From: Variovorax sp. N23
Lineage (GTDB): Bacteria; Pseudomonadota; Gammaproteobacteria; Burkholderiales; Burkholderiaceae_C
Assembly: GCF_025486315.1 (NCBI RefSeq)
Contig: NZ_JAOOPY010000006.1
Span: 1 to 64,000, forward strand
Length of the DNA stretch: 64,000 nt
Reading direction: 5' to 3'
A model generated the notes under the pieces. The model had not been told where the DNA came from. It saw only the letters and a program-made list of their open reading frames with translations, and did no database searches. Shown piece after piece: positions 10,508-20,606 of the stretch (position 1 is the first letter of the stretch; each line of letters begins with the position of its first letter). Made by a program: the position numbers and the translations under genes.

Positions 10508-10521
10508 ACAAGGCACCCTCC

Positions 10522-11910
10522 ATGGCCACCGCGCTCACCGAAAAATTCTCCCGCCTCGTCAAGACGATGAGCGGCCAGGCCCGCATCACCGAAGCCAACG
10601 TGCAGGACATGCTGCGCGAAGTGCGCATGGCGCTGCTCGAGGCCGACGTGGCGCTGCCCGTGGTGCGCGACTTCGTGGCGCGCGTGAAGGAGAAAGCGCT
10701 CGGCCAGGAGGTGCTGGGGTCGCTCAAGCCCGGCCAGGCGCTGGTCGGCATCGTCAACCGCGAGCTCGCCGCCACCATGGGCGAGGGTATTTCCGACATC
10801 AACCTGGCGGCGCAGCCCCCGGCCGTCATCCTCATGGCCGGCCTGCAGGGCGCCGGCAAGACGACGACCACGGCCAAGCTGGCCAAGCACCTGATCGAGA
10901 AGCGCAAGAAGAAGGTGCTCACCGTGTCGGGCGACGTCTACCGCCCGGCGGCCATCGAGCAGCTCAAGACGGTCACCAAGCAGGCCGGCGCCGAGTGGTT
11001 CCCCAGCACCGCCGACCAGAAGCCGATCGACATCGCGCGCGCCGCCATCGACCACGCGCGCCGCCACTTCTTCGACGTGCTGCTGGTCGACACCGCCGGC
11101 CGCCTGGCCATCGACGAAGTGCTGATGGAAGAGATCAAGGCGCTGCACGCCGAGCTCAACCCGGTCGAGACGCTGTTCGTCGTCGATGCCATGCAGGGCC
11201 AGGACGCGGTGAACACCGCCAAGGCCTTCAAGGACGCGCTGCCGCTCACCGGCATCATCCTGACCAAGACCGACGGCGACTCCCGCGGCGGTGCGGCGCT
11301 GTCGGTGCGGCAGATCACCGGCGTGCCCATCAAGTTCGCCGGCACCAGCGAGAAGATCGACGGGCTCGAGGTGTTCGACGCCGAACGCCACGCCGGCCGC
11401 ATCCTGGGCATGGGCGACATCGTCGCGCTGGTCGAGCAGGTCACGGCGGGCGTCGACGTCGCCGCGGCCCAGAAGCTCGCTGCCAAGGTCAAGAGCGGCG
11501 CCGGCTTCGACCTCAACGACTTCCTCGGCCAGCTGCAGCAGATGAAGCAGATGGGCGGCCTGTCGAGCCTGATGGACAAGCTCCCGCAGCAGATGGCCGC
11601 CAAGGCGACCGAGGCCGACATGACCCGCGCCGAGCGCGACATCCGCCGCAAGGAGGGGATCATCCAGAGCATGACCCCGCTGGAGCGTCGCAAGCCCGAA
11701 CTGCTCAAGGCCACCCGCAAGCGCCGCATCGCCGCCGGCGCCGGCGTGCAGGTTCAGGAGGTCAACCGCATGCTCAACGAGTTCGAGCAGATGCAGACCA
11801 TGATGAAGAAGATGAAGGGCGGCGGCCTGATGAAGATGATGAAGAAGATGGGCGGCATGAAGGGGATGCCGGGCATGGGCGGGCCGGGGGGGCCGAAGCT
11901 GCCGTTCTGA
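10522..11910 (+). CDS. ffh: Signal recognition particle protein Ffh
   Basis: GTPase of the signal recognition particle, 462 residues. It binds 4.5S RNA and signal sequences of nascent membrane proteins and docks on FtsY. The N domain spans ~1-85, the G domain follows with P-loop GLQGAGKTTT, the insertion-box region GDVYRPAAIEQL, DTAGR and TKTDGDSRGG. The M domain from ~300 ends in a methionine-rich tail (MKKMKGGGLMKMMKKMGG). The ATG at 10522 starts MATALTEKFSRL, the conserved N-terminus; the long upstream frame extension is not coding. Confidence 0.97.
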   Translation: MATALTEKFSRLVKTMSGQARITEANVQDMLREVRMALLEADVALPVVRDFVARVKEKALGQEVLGSLKPGQALVGIVNRELAATMGEGISDINLAAQPPAVILMAGLQGAGKTTTTAKLAKHLIEKRKKKVLTVSGDVYRPAAIEQLKTVTKQAGAEWFPSTADQKPIDIARAAIDHARRHFFDVLLVDTAGRLAIDEVLMEEIKALHAELNPVETLFVVDAMQGQDAVNTAKAFKDALPLTGIILTKTDGDSRGGAALSVRQITGVPIKFAGTSEKIDGLEVFDAERHAGRILGMGDIVALVEQVTAGVDVAAAQKLAAKVKSGAGFDLNDFLGQLQQMKQMGGLSSLMDKLPQQMAAKATEADMTRAERDIRRKEGIIQSMTPLERRKPELLKATRKRRIAAGAGVQVQEVNRMLNEFEQMQTMMKKMKGGGLMKMMKKMGGMKGMPGMGGPGGPKLPF

Positions 11911-11938
11911 AATGAATCCAGCCGAAGCGCCGTGGCGC

Positions 11939-11956
11939 TGCCCCTCTCGAGGGGCA
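11939..11956. repeat. Short intergenic inverted repeat after ffh
   Basis: TGCCCCTC-tc-GAGGGGCA, 8-bp arms, 29 bp past the ffh stop. It may act as a Rho-independent-like end for ffh, but no T-run follows. The surrounding 145-bp spacer otherwise shows only GC-rich repeats and the promoter side of the next gene. Confidence 0.4.
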
Positions 11957-12055
11957 CCCCGCCGGTTCCATCGGCTGCGGCGGGCTCCTCGGACGCAGCC
12001 CATCGACGTGCGACTAGACTTCAGCCGCCGTTTTGGCATCTTTCGGGAGTAATAA

Positions 12056-12301
12056 ATGAGTCTTCTCTGGTTTCTTGTGGTTGGTCTTGTCGCTGGTTGG
12101 TTGGCCGGTGTGCTGGTCAAAGGTGGCGGGTTCGGCCTGGTCGGTGATTTGGTGGTCGGTGTCATCGGGGCCTTCCTGGGCGGCTTCCTGTTCAGCACCT
12201 TTGGCGTCTCGCTGGGCGGCGGCCTGATCGGCAGCATCGTCGTGGCAACCATCGGCGCCGTGGTGTTGCTTTTCCTCGTTCGCCTTGTCAAGCGCGCCTA
12301 G
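12056..12301 (+). CDS. GlsB/YeaQ/YmgE-family stress membrane protein
   Basis: 81-residue very hydrophobic protein with three predicted membrane helices. Glycine-rich motifs (GLVAGWLAGVLVKGGG, GDLVVGVIGAFLGG) identify the transglycosylase-associated GlsB/YeaQ/YmgE family of small stress-induced membrane proteins. The molecular function is unknown. GGGAG lies 9 nt upstream of the ATG. A GCGGAC-N12-GTCCGC hairpin follows at 12321-12344, and a second hairpin at 12457-12477 separates it from the convergent mdoH. Confidence 0.88.
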   Translation: MSLLWFLVVGLVAGWLAGVLVKGGGFGLVGDLVVGVIGAFLGGFLFSTFGVSLGGGLIGSIVVATIGAVVLLFLVRLVKRA

Positions 12302-12456
12302 CGTCTGACCCTTCCCTCAGGCGGACTTGCTTGGGCGGGTCCGCTTGAATTGCGCATCGGGGCGTGTCGGTGCGCATCCTTGGGCCGGCGCCTCCCCCGC
12401 GCGAGCTTTTCCTCTTTTCCTGCACCGATTCGGCAACTGCTCGCCCACCAAAGAGA

Positions 12457-12477
12457 AAGCCCGCTCAAGGCGGGCTT
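12457..12477. terminator. Bidirectional terminator between the GlsB-type gene and mdoH
   Basis: AAGCCCGC-N5-GCGGGCTT hairpin. It is followed by TTCTT on the plus strand and by TCTCTTT on the minus strand, so it can end transcripts from both sides. It lies about 65 bp past the mdoH stop. Confidence 0.65.
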
Positions 12478-12541
12478 CTTGTGAATGCGACAGGCCGTCA
12501 GGCCCGTGCAGTCTGGGCGAGGCGCTGTGGGTCCCCCAGCA

Positions 12542-14563
12542 TCAGGCGGTCGCCAGTGCCGGGCGCGCCAGCTTCAGCGCATGCATCCAGGCGCGGCGCA
12601 GGACGGCCGGCGAGCGCGATTCCTCGGGGATCAGCAGGTAGCCGCGGTCGCGCAGCGTGGTGCCCAGCGCGATCTGGCTGGTCAGCACGGTCAGCGGGAT
12701 CGCCAGCAGCAGCGGCAGGCCCACGGGCATCAGCCAGATCAGCGCGCTCGGGTCGATCAGCGCGATGCCGACGGCCAGCAGGGCAACGATCGCAGTCATC
12801 GGTGCGAGCTGCGACAGGGCGATGCGCCACGGCACGGCAGCGGCTTCACGGGGAGGCGACTTCCAGTTCAGCTTGACACCGGTGAGGGCGACCACGACGA
12901 ACAGCGAGTGCGCCAGCATGCGGACCGGGGCTTGCACGATGGCCAGCGCGCTTTCCAGCAGCGAACTCTTGAGCAGGCCACCCAGGCCACCGAACTGGCG
13001 TTGCTCGCCGCGCATCAGCACGGCAGCGATGCCCAGCACGCGCGGCAGGAACAGCAGGCTCAGCGTCCAGGCCCACAGGGCAGCCAGCTCGCCCGGCAGC
13101 ACGTGCCAGCTCGAGACCAGGCTCGAACCCGACAGCCACAGGGCGGTGCCCAGCGTGAGGAAGGCCAGCCAGAGCGGGGCCGAAACATAGGCCATGGTGC
13201 CGGTCACGAACATCGCGCGGTGCACCGGGTGGATGCCGGGCTCGGCCATCAGGCGGGCGTTCTGCAGGTTGCCCTGGCACCAGCGGCGGTCGCGCTGCAG
13301 TTCGGACAGCAGGTCCGGCGGTTGCTGCTCGTAGCTGCCGACCAGGTCGGACACCAGCCACACGTGGTAGCCGGCGCGGCGCATCAGCGCGGCTTCGACG
13401 AAGTCGTGCGACATGATGCCGCCCGACATGCCGCCGGTGCCGGCGATCGGTGCCAGCGCGCAGTGGTCCATGAAGGGCTTGACGCGGATGATGGCGTTGT
13501 GGCCCCAGTAGTGCGATTCGCCCAGTTGCCAGAACTGCATGCCCAGCGTGAACAGGCGGCCCGTCACGCGGGAAGCGAATTGTTGGGCACGGGCGTGCAG
13601 CGTGACGTGGCCGATGGCCTGCGTCGCGGTCTGGATCACGCCGGCCGTCGGGTTGGCTTCCATCAGCTTGACCATGGCGGTCAGGCAGTCGCCGCTCATC
13701 ACCGAGTCGGCGTCGAGCACGACCATGTACTTGTAGTCGTTGCCCCAGCGGCGGCAGAAGTCGGCCACGTTGCCGGCCTTGCGGTGCGTACGGCGGGTGC
13801 GCAGGCGGTAGTACACCTCGACCTGCGGCTGGTTCGGGCTCTCGGCCAGTGCGGCGCGCAGGTCTTCCCAGGCGGCGCGTTCGGCCTTGGCGGTCTCGGC
13901 GTCGTAGCTGTCGGACAGCACAAACACGTCGAACTGCTTCGAATGACCGGTGGCGGCGACCGATTCGCAGGTGGCGCGCAGGCCGGCGAACACCGTGGCC
14001 ACGTCCTCGTTGCAGATCGGCATGATGATCGCGGTGCGTGCGTCCGGGTTCATCGGGTGGTCGGCCACCTGCTTGACGGACAGCGCGTGCTTGTCACCGC
14101 GCACGGAGACGTAGAAGCCCATCAGCGCGGTCACGAAGCCGGTGACGACCCAGCCGGACAGCAGGCCGTACAGGCCGATCTGGCCGTATTCGAGCCAGAC
14201 GTTGTCGTAGTCCGGTTGCACGCTGGCGAACAGGACCGACGCGATCACGGTGCTGACCAGCGCCAGCACCATGAAGGCCAGGCGCCGCTGCTTGGCGGCG
14301 CGCTGCCACGGTTGCTGCGGGCCGAGCTCGACGGCCTGCTCGCGGGCGGTCTGGCCGCCGGCGCCGAGCTTCACCAGCATGGAGGTGCCGATGCTGTTCC
14401 AGAAACCGCGCCAGGGGCGGGGTGCCATGGAGCCGCGGTTGATCGGCGGCGCAGTGACGGCGTTGGGGTGGCGGTCCTCGCGAAACGCGCTGCGTTGCGG
14501 GCCGAGGGGGCCGAGGTCGGCCGGGGTCAGAACCTTCATCTGGGAGAAATCGTTTGGTTTCAT
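12542..14563 (-). CDS. mdoH: Glucans biosynthesis glucosyltransferase H
   Basis: Inner-membrane family-2 glycosyltransferase that polymerises the beta-1,2-glucan backbone of osmoregulated periplasmic glucans from UDP-glucose. 673 residues, the normal size for OpgH/MdoH. Membrane helices lie at about 95-120 and 135-160, then the cytoplasmic GT2 domain with MPICNEDV, the substrate-binding DADSVMSG and the acceptor motif QRDRRWCQGN (Q/RxxRW), then C-terminal helices. The ATG at 14563 has GGTGAG upstream; longer in-frame sequence upstream is non-coding. The usual partner mdoG is not adjacent. The upstream region carries a putative sigma-54 promoter with GlrR and IHF sites. Confidence 0.95.
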   Translation of the reverse strand: MKPNDFSQMKVLTPADLGPLGPQRSAFREDRHPNAVTAPPINRGSMAPRPWRGFWNSIGTSMLVKLGAGGQTAREQAVELGPQQPWQRAAKQRRLAFMVLALVSTVIASVLFASVQPDYDNVWLEYGQIGLYGLLSGWVVTGFVTALMGFYVSVRGDKHALSVKQVADHPMNPDARTAIIMPICNEDVATVFAGLRATCESVAATGHSKQFDVFVLSDSYDAETAKAERAAWEDLRAALAESPNQPQVEVYYRLRTRRTHRKAGNVADFCRRWGNDYKYMVVLDADSVMSGDCLTAMVKLMEANPTAGVIQTATQAIGHVTLHARAQQFASRVTGRLFTLGMQFWQLGESHYWGHNAIIRVKPFMDHCALAPIAGTGGMSGGIMSHDFVEAALMRRAGYHVWLVSDLVGSYEQQPPDLLSELQRDRRWCQGNLQNARLMAEPGIHPVHRAMFVTGTMAYVSAPLWLAFLTLGTALWLSGSSLVSSWHVLPGELAALWAWTLSLLFLPRVLGIAAVLMRGEQRQFGGLGGLLKSSLLESALAIVQAPVRMLAHSLFVVVALTGVKLNWKSPPREAAAVPWRIALSQLAPMTAIVALLAVGIALIDPSALIWLMPVGLPLLLAIPLTVLTSQIALGTTLRDRGYLLIPEESRSPAVLRRAWMHALKLARPALATA

Positions 14564-14789
14564 GTGCGGCTCACCAACGTTGCTTTTGAAGGGAAGAGGG
14601 GGTGTCGCCAATCGCTGGAAAGCGCTTGAAGACGCAGTCGGGGGCGGCGCCGCCCAATCCGTCGGATCCGGCCGCCAGGGGGCTGGCGGCACGGGGCCGC
14701 GAGAGGGAAGCCTGCGCAGAACGCAGACCATCGCGCTGCGGACGCAGTGCGAAAGAGGGGCTGGAAAGGACGGTCATGCCTCTACAGGG

Positions 14790-14804
14790 GCAAACCCTGT
14801 GCCA
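14790..14804 (-). promoter_or_regulatory. Putative sigma-54 (-24/-12) promoter upstream of mdoH
   Basis: On the minus strand the sequence reads TGGCACAGGGTTTGC. This fits the sigma-54 consensus TGGCACG-N4-TTGC at all but one consensus base, with the GG and GC exactly 10 bp apart. Transcription would start near 14778 and run toward mdoH. The match is supported by activator and IHF sites upstream. Confidence 0.7.
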
Positions 14805-14823
14805 GCATGGAAAAGCGCTTTTA

Positions 14824-14836
14824 AATCAAAGGCTTA
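14824..14836. promoter_or_regulatory. IHF consensus site 1 (between promoter and GlrR site)
   Basis: AATCAAAGGCTTA is a perfect match to the IHF consensus WATCAANNNNTTR. It lies between the sigma-54 element and the GlrR-type site, where bending would bring the activator to the polymerase. Confidence 0.65.
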
Positions 14837-14898
14837 GGTGAAAACCAGGTCAAAAAAACCGGGGAAAGCGAAGAGGCCCGCTGAAAACCCCTTGATTT

Positions 14899-14916
14899 TG
14901 TCGCCAAACCCCGACA
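14899..14916. promoter_or_regulatory. GlrR-type activator site 1, TGTC-N10-GACA
   Basis: An exact match to TGTC-N10-GACA, the motif described for GlrR (QseF) upstream of enterobacterial glmY. Its centre is about 129 bp upstream of the expected start, a normal distance for a sigma-54 enhancer. The glrR gene itself lies immediately upstream. Confidence 0.7.
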
Positions 14917-14948
14917 ACCCGGGAGGCTGAGAGGCACAAATTCAATGA

Positions 14949-14958
14949 AATCAAAGGC

Positions 14959-14961
<3 letters not shown>
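14949..14961. promoter_or_regulatory. IHF consensus site 2 (between the two GlrR sites)
   Basis: A second exact copy of AATCAAAGGCTTA, 125 bp from the first, again a perfect WATCAANNNNTTR match. It overlaps the glrR stop codon (TAA at 14959-14961). Confidence 0.6.
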
Positions 14962-16383
<1,422 letters not shown>

Positions 16384-16404
16384 GGGCGTTCCTTGGTGCG
16401 CCGC

Positions 16405-17055
16405 TCAGGGCTTGCCGCCGTGGGCCGGCGCCGGTGCATTCGGCCGGGCGAAGCTGCGCTCGATGGCACGCAGCGCTTCGATGCGGTCGTTCAACTGGTC
16501 GATGCGGCGCTGGGCGTCGCGCGCCTGCTGGGCCTGGCGGTCGCGGTCGTCCTCGACCTTGCGTTGTTCGAGAAAGCGCGCGGCCAGCAGGCGGGCCAGC
16601 GGCTGCAGCGGCCGCGCGTCGGCCGATGGATTCGAGATCACGCGCTGCAGCAGCCCCAGCGAGCGGGCCAGGTCGGCCGGCACGCGCGTCTGCGCCAGCA
16701 CCAGGGCCACCTGCATCTGCACCAGCGGTGTGTCGCCCGGCTCGCCCAGCCGCGCCAGTTCGGCCGTCAGCTCGTTGGCACCGAGCGAACGCAGGCGGTC
16801 GGCGTAGGTGAGGACGGCGTCGGCCGGGGAGGCGCCGCGCAGGGCGAAGGCCAGCGCCGGCTGGGTCGCCAGGGCGATCGGCTCGGCCTCGACCGGGGTC
16901 ACGCGCACCGCCGGCGGCGGTGGTGCCGGCATGGGCGCTGGGGTGGGCGGCGGTGCCGGCGCGGGCGGCGGCGTGGTGCAGGCGCCCAGCAGGGTCAGTG
17001 ACGAGAGGGCGAGCGCCGAGGCAAGGGCCGGACAGCGGACGAACGAAAAAGACAT
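16405..17055 (-). CDS. QseG/YfhG-like outer-membrane lipoprotein
   Basis: 216 residues. A signal peptide ends in the lipobox TLLGAC (Cys26), followed by a Pro/Ala-rich stretch and then a helical domain. A coiled-coil-like C-terminus (RQAQQARDAQRRIDQLNDRI) is rich in Gln, Arg and Asp. Its place between a GlrK-type kinase and GlrR, and this coiled-coil tail, match QseG, the lipoprotein that binds the sensor domain of GlrK/QseE in E. coli and stimulates it. Sequence similarity cannot be measured here, so the identification rests on synteny and layout. Start ATG at 17055; 21 bp separates it from glrR. Confidence 0.75.
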   Translation of the reverse strand: MSFSFVRCPALASALALSSLTLLGACTTPPPAPAPPPTPAPMPAPPPPAVRVTPVEAEPIALATQPALAFALRGASPADAVLTYADRLRSLGANELTAELARLGEPGDTPLVQMQVALVLAQTRVPADLARSLGLLQRVISNPSADARPLQPLARLLAARFLEQRKVEDDRDRQAQQARDAQRRIDQLNDRIEALRAIERSFARPNAPAPAHGGKP

Positions 17056-17128
17056 GGTGCGGGACAGCGTGGGACGCGAGGTGTTCGGGGCGGGGATGGC
17101 GCGAGGATGGAGCGGAGAGGGTGGTGGC

Positions 17129-18556
17129 TCAGGCGGAGCGCGGAAGCTCGATGCGGAATCGCGCCCCGGGGCCGTCGGGAAGCAGCGCGATGTGGCCACC
17201 ATGTGCAGCAATGTACTCCTGCACGATCGACAGGCCGATGCCTGTGCCTTTGACCGCGTGCTCCGGTTGGCGTTCCCCGCGGAAGAAGGGCTCGAAGACG
17301 CGGTCTCGGTCGCCCTCGGCGATGCCGGGGCCGGCGTCGGCGATCTCGATGCGCGCGGTGTCCGAGGTGCCGGAGACCTCGAAGCGGATGGTGCCGCCGC
17401 GCTCGGAGAAGCGGATGGCGTTCGACAGCAGGTTGGCCAGGGCGGTGCCCAGCTTGGCCGGGTCGACCGTGATCGACAGCGGCTCGCCCTCGACCTGCAC
17501 CTGCAGCCCGTGCGCCTGCCATTGCAGGCGCTGGGCCTCGACCTGCTCCTCGATCAGCGGCAGCAGGGCCGTGCGCTCGCGGTGCAGGTCGCGCGCCTCG
17601 AAGGCGGCGGCGTTGAAGCGCAGCAGCGCCTCGATCTGGCTCTGCAGCGAGATCGCGTTCTGCTGCAGGATCTGCGCAACCTCGCGCTGCGCCGGGTTGA
17701 GCGCGCCGGTCACGCCGTCTTCCAGCAGCGAGATGCCCTCGCGCAGGGCCGCCAGCGGCGTCTTGAGTTCATGCGACACATGACGCAGGAAGCGTGCCTT
17801 GTCGGCATCGAGTTCCGTCAGACGAAGCCGCAACCATTCGAGCTGCTGCGACACGCGCCGCACGTCGGCCGGCCCGCGGATGTCGATCGGCTCGTCGAGC
17901 CGGTTCTCGCCCAGGCCGACGATGGCGCGCTGCAGCCGCTTGAAGGGCCGCGCCAGCCACACGCCGAAGGCCAGCGCCAGCGCCACCGCCAGCGCACTGG
18001 CGGCCAGCACCTCGCGCATCAGCCGCGTGCGGGCGTCTTCCAGGCGGGTCGAGAGCGCGGTGTTCTGCGCCTCGATCTGCGTCTGCGCCTGCTGGGCGAT
18101 GTCGGTGTTCACGGCGTCGAGGTCGCGGAACTGCATTGCCAGCGTGGTCTCGCGCGTGAGGGCCGTCTCCGACGGGCCGACCAGCAGCCGTTCCATCGCG
18201 TCGAGCTGCATGCGCCAGGCGTCGATGGAGGTGCGCTGCACGCCGTTGTCGGCCAGCCGGGTCAGCACGTTCTGCGCGTCGCGGGCGGCGTCGTCGAAGC
18301 GGCGGCGCAGCACCGCGTCGTTGAGCACCAGCGACTGGCGGCCGGCCCGCTCCATCGCCGCGCTGCGCTCGGCCAGCGACTGCGCCGCGCCCGAGAGCGT
18401 GAGCGCGCGCGTGGCCGCATCGCGGCTCTGCGCCATCAGCGCGTCGTACTGGAACACCGCACGCAGGGCCACGCCCACCAGCAGGGCGGTGATCAGGAGG
18501 AAGGCGAAAAGCAGCAGTTGCTGGAACGAACCGCGTGTCGTGGTGAGCTTGGCCAT
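17129..18556 (-). CDS. glrK: Sensor histidine kinase GlrK/QseE-like
   Basis: Membrane sensor kinase, 475 residues. First membrane helix ~12-32, periplasmic helical sensor of ~150 residues, second helix ~190-210, HAMP, then the HisKA domain with the phospho-His in RHVSHELKTPLAALREG, N box NLLSNAIRFS, and G boxes DAGPGIAEGD and GTGIGLSIVQEY. Cognate of the GlrR two genes downstream. The ATG overlaps the miaB stop by one base (TGATG), implying translational coupling. The periplasmic part is helical with no known ligand pocket; stimulation through the QseG-like lipoprotein is expected by analogy. Confidence 0.9.
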   Translation of the reverse strand: MAKLTTTRGSFQQLLLFAFLLITALLVGVALRAVFQYDALMAQSRDAATRALTLSGAAQSLAERSAAMERAGRQSLVLNDAVLRRRFDDAARDAQNVLTRLADNGVQRTSIDAWRMQLDAMERLLVGPSETALTRETTLAMQFRDLDAVNTDIAQQAQTQIEAQNTALSTRLEDARTRLMREVLAASALAVALALAFGVWLARPFKRLQRAIVGLGENRLDEPIDIRGPADVRRVSQQLEWLRLRLTELDADKARFLRHVSHELKTPLAALREGISLLEDGVTGALNPAQREVAQILQQNAISLQSQIEALLRFNAAAFEARDLHRERTALLPLIEEQVEAQRLQWQAHGLQVQVEGEPLSITVDPAKLGTALANLLSNAIRFSERGGTIRFEVSGTSDTARIEIADAGPGIAEGDRDRVFEPFFRGERQPEHAVKGTGIGLSIVQEYIAAHGGHIALLPDGPGARFRIELPRSA

Positions 18557-19935
18557 CAGACGGCGATCGCGGCACTGGCTGATGCGGCGTCGGTGACCTC
18601 GCGCGTGGGCACTTCGCCGCGGAGCGTGTAGGCCAGCGAACGGGTGATGCGCAGGTCGATCATCTGGCCGACCAGGCGTGCGTCGCCCTCGAAATTCACC
18701 ACGCGGTTGCAGGCGGTGCGGCCCATCAGCTCGTTGGCGTTCTTGCCTGCACTTTTTCGTGAAGCACCTTCCACCAGCACGCGCTGGGTGGTGCCGACCA
18801 GCGCCTGGCCGAAGCGCTTGACGTTGACGTCGATCGCGGCCTGGACCTGCTGCAGGCGCGCCAGCTTCACGGCATGCGGCGTGTCGTCGTGCAGCGCGGC
18901 CGCGGGCGTGCCGGGGCGCGGGCTGAAGATGAAGCTGAAGCTCGAATCGAAGGAGCAGTCTTCGATCAGCTTCATCATCTTGGCGAAGTCCTCGTCGGTC
19001 TCGCCGGGGAAGCCGACGATGAAGTCGCTGCTCAAGGCCAGCTCGGGCCGGATGGCGCGCAGCTTGCGCACCGTGCTCTTGTATTCCATGGCGGTGTAGC
19101 CGCGCTTCATCGCCATCAGGATGCGGTCGCTGCCGTGCTGCACCGGCAGATGCAGGTGGCTCACCAGTTTCGGCACCTTCGCATAGGCCTCGATCAGGCG
19201 CGGCGTGAATTCGTTCGGGTGGCTGGTGGTGTAGCGGATGCGCTCGATGCCGGGGATCTCGGCGATGTACTCGATGAGCAGCGCGAAGTCGGCGATCTCC
19301 GCCGTGTCGCCCATGCGGCCGCGGTAGGCGTTCACGTTCTGCCCCAGCAGCGTGACCTCGCGCACGCCCTGGTCGGCCAGGCCGGCGACCTCGACCAGCA
19401 CGTCGTCGAGCGGCCGGTTCACTTCTTCGCCGCGGGTGTAGGGCACCACGCAGTAGCTGCAGTACTTGGAGCAGCCTTCCATGATCGAGACGAAGGCGGT
19501 CGCGCCCTCCACCCGTGCCGGCGGCAGGTGGTCGAACTTCTCGATCTCGGGGAAGCTGATGTCGACCTGCGGGCGGTCCTGCACGTCGCGCTGGGCGAGC
19601 ATCTCGGGCAGGCGGTGCAGCGTCTGCGGGCCGAACACCACGTCGACGTAGGGCGCGCGCGCGATGATCGCCGCGCCTTCCTGGCTGGCCACGCAGCCGC
19701 CCACGCCGATCTTCACGCCGCGCGCCTTCAGGTGCTTGATGCGGCCGAGGTCGCTGAAGACCTTTTCCTGCGCTTTTTCGCGCACCGAGCAGGTGTTGAA
19801 CAGGATCAGGTCGGCCTGCTCGATGTCCTGCGTCGGCTCGTAGCCCTGCGCGGCGTTCAGCACGTCGGCCATCTTGTCCGAGTCGTACTCGTTCATCTGG
19901 CAGCCGAAGGTTTTGATGAAGACTTTTTTGCTCAT
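18556..19935 (-). CDS. miaB: tRNA-2-methylthio-N6-dimethylallyladenosine synthase MiaB
   Basis: Radical-SAM methylthiotransferase that converts i6A37 to ms2i6A37 in tRNAs reading UNN codons. 459 residues. The N-terminal UPF0004 domain has its three cluster cysteines in [25 protein letters not shown] and [10 protein letters not shown]. The radical-SAM CxxxCxxC is in [18 protein letters not shown], and a TRAM domain closes the protein (~370-440). The start gives the conserved [12 protein letters not shown]. It heads the operon with glrK, the lipoprotein and glrR. Confidence 0.97.
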   Translation of the reverse strand: MSKKVFIKTFGCQMNEYDSDKMADVLNAAQGYEPTQDIEQADLILFNTCSVREKAQEKVFSDLGRIKHLKARGVKIGVGGCVASQEGAAIIARAPYVDVVFGPQTLHRLPEMLAQRDVQDRPQVDISFPEIEKFDHLPPARVEGATAFVSIMEGCSKYCSYCVVPYTRGEEVNRPLDDVLVEVAGLADQGVREVTLLGQNVNAYRGRMGDTAEIADFALLIEYIAEIPGIERIRYTTSHPNEFTPRLIEAYAKVPKLVSHLHLPVQHGSDRILMAMKRGYTAMEYKSTVRKLRAIRPELALSSDFIVGFPGETDEDFAKMMKLIEDCSFDSSFSFIFSPRPGTPAAALHDDTPHAVKLARLQQVQAAIDVNVKRFGQALVGTTQRVLVEGASRKSAGKNANELMGRTACNRVVNFEGDARLVGQMIDLRITRSLAYTLRGEVPTREVTDAASASAAIAV

Positions 19936-20032
19936 GGCGTGTGGAGAAGAGGGGAAAACCGCCGCAAGAGGCAGCGCAGGCGCTCGATGAAGCGCCGAAC
20001 AAGAGGGATGGACGCGGCGCCGGCCGCCAGCG

Positions 20033-20524
20033 TCATTGCCCGAAGGTGGGCAACTGGTTGTACGGCGTCTTGCCGTCGTCGGTCGCGCCGCTGGTGGCCA
20101 CGAAGGGCCAGAAGTTGAGGAAGGGCCGCCCGACCGAGGCGCGCTTCACGCTCGCTTCGGTCGCCGTGAGGACCCAGACCTCGCGCACCAGGCCGGCCGG
20201 GTCGCGCGTGTAGTTGACCAGCAGGTTCTGGCCGGTGATGGCGCCCGTGGTGACGACCATGTTCTCGGCGCTGCGGATGCGTGCGCCGGGCGACAGGCGG
20301 TCGGGCTGGCCGTCGAGCAGGATCTCGGGGGCGGCGACCACCATGAACTGGCCACGCAGCGTGCCTTCGGGGAAATTGCGGCCGCCGACGGCGGCCTCGT
20401 TCTGCACGGGGGCCTCCAGCGTCTGTGCCGACGCGGGCGGCGCCCAGGCGAAGGCCGCCACCAGGGCGACCAGGGAGAGGAAGGGGAAAAGGGCGGGGGC
20501 GGCGATGCGCGGGCAGCGGTTCAT
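20033..20524 (-). CDS. Conserved hypothetical periplasmic protein
   Basis: 163 residues. The first ~34 are a clear signal peptide (hydrophobic core [13 protein letters not shown], cleavage after ASA). The mature part has no motif I recognise. It includes [35 protein letters not shown] and [19 protein letters not shown], suggestive of a small beta-rich domain. It is 97 bp upstream of miaB on the same strand and may share its transcript. No function is proposed. Confidence 0.75.
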   Translation of the reverse strand: MNRCPRIAAPALFPFLSLVALVAAFAWAPPASAQTLEAPVQNEAAVGGRNFPEGTLRGQFMVVAAPEILLDGQPDRLSPGARIRSAENMVVTTGAITGQNLLVNYTRDPAGLVREVWVLTATEASVKRASVGRPFLNFWPFVATSGATDDGKTPYNQLPTFGQ

Positions 20525-20606
20525 GGGGTATATCCAGAGGCTGTGGAGCGGCCGATTTTAGCGGCCGGCCCCACCCCCGCCGCGCCCATCGGCTCCGCCG
20601 CGCCGC

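Larger units (their letters stand above)
14564..14958 (-). other. mdoH leader and control region (395 bp without a gene)
   Basis: No open frame here looks coding. The mdoH-distal half holds a sigma-54 type promoter, a perfect TGTC-N10-GACA site and two IHF consensus sites, listed separately. From the expected start near 14778 the mdoH leader would be about 215 nt. It contains strong hairpins, e.g. GCCGCCAG-N4-CTGGCGGC at 14671-14690 and the 14-bp palindrome GGGCGGCGCCGCCC at 14642-14655. No T-run terminator is seen before the mdoH start, so read-through into mdoH is expected. Confidence 0.7.
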
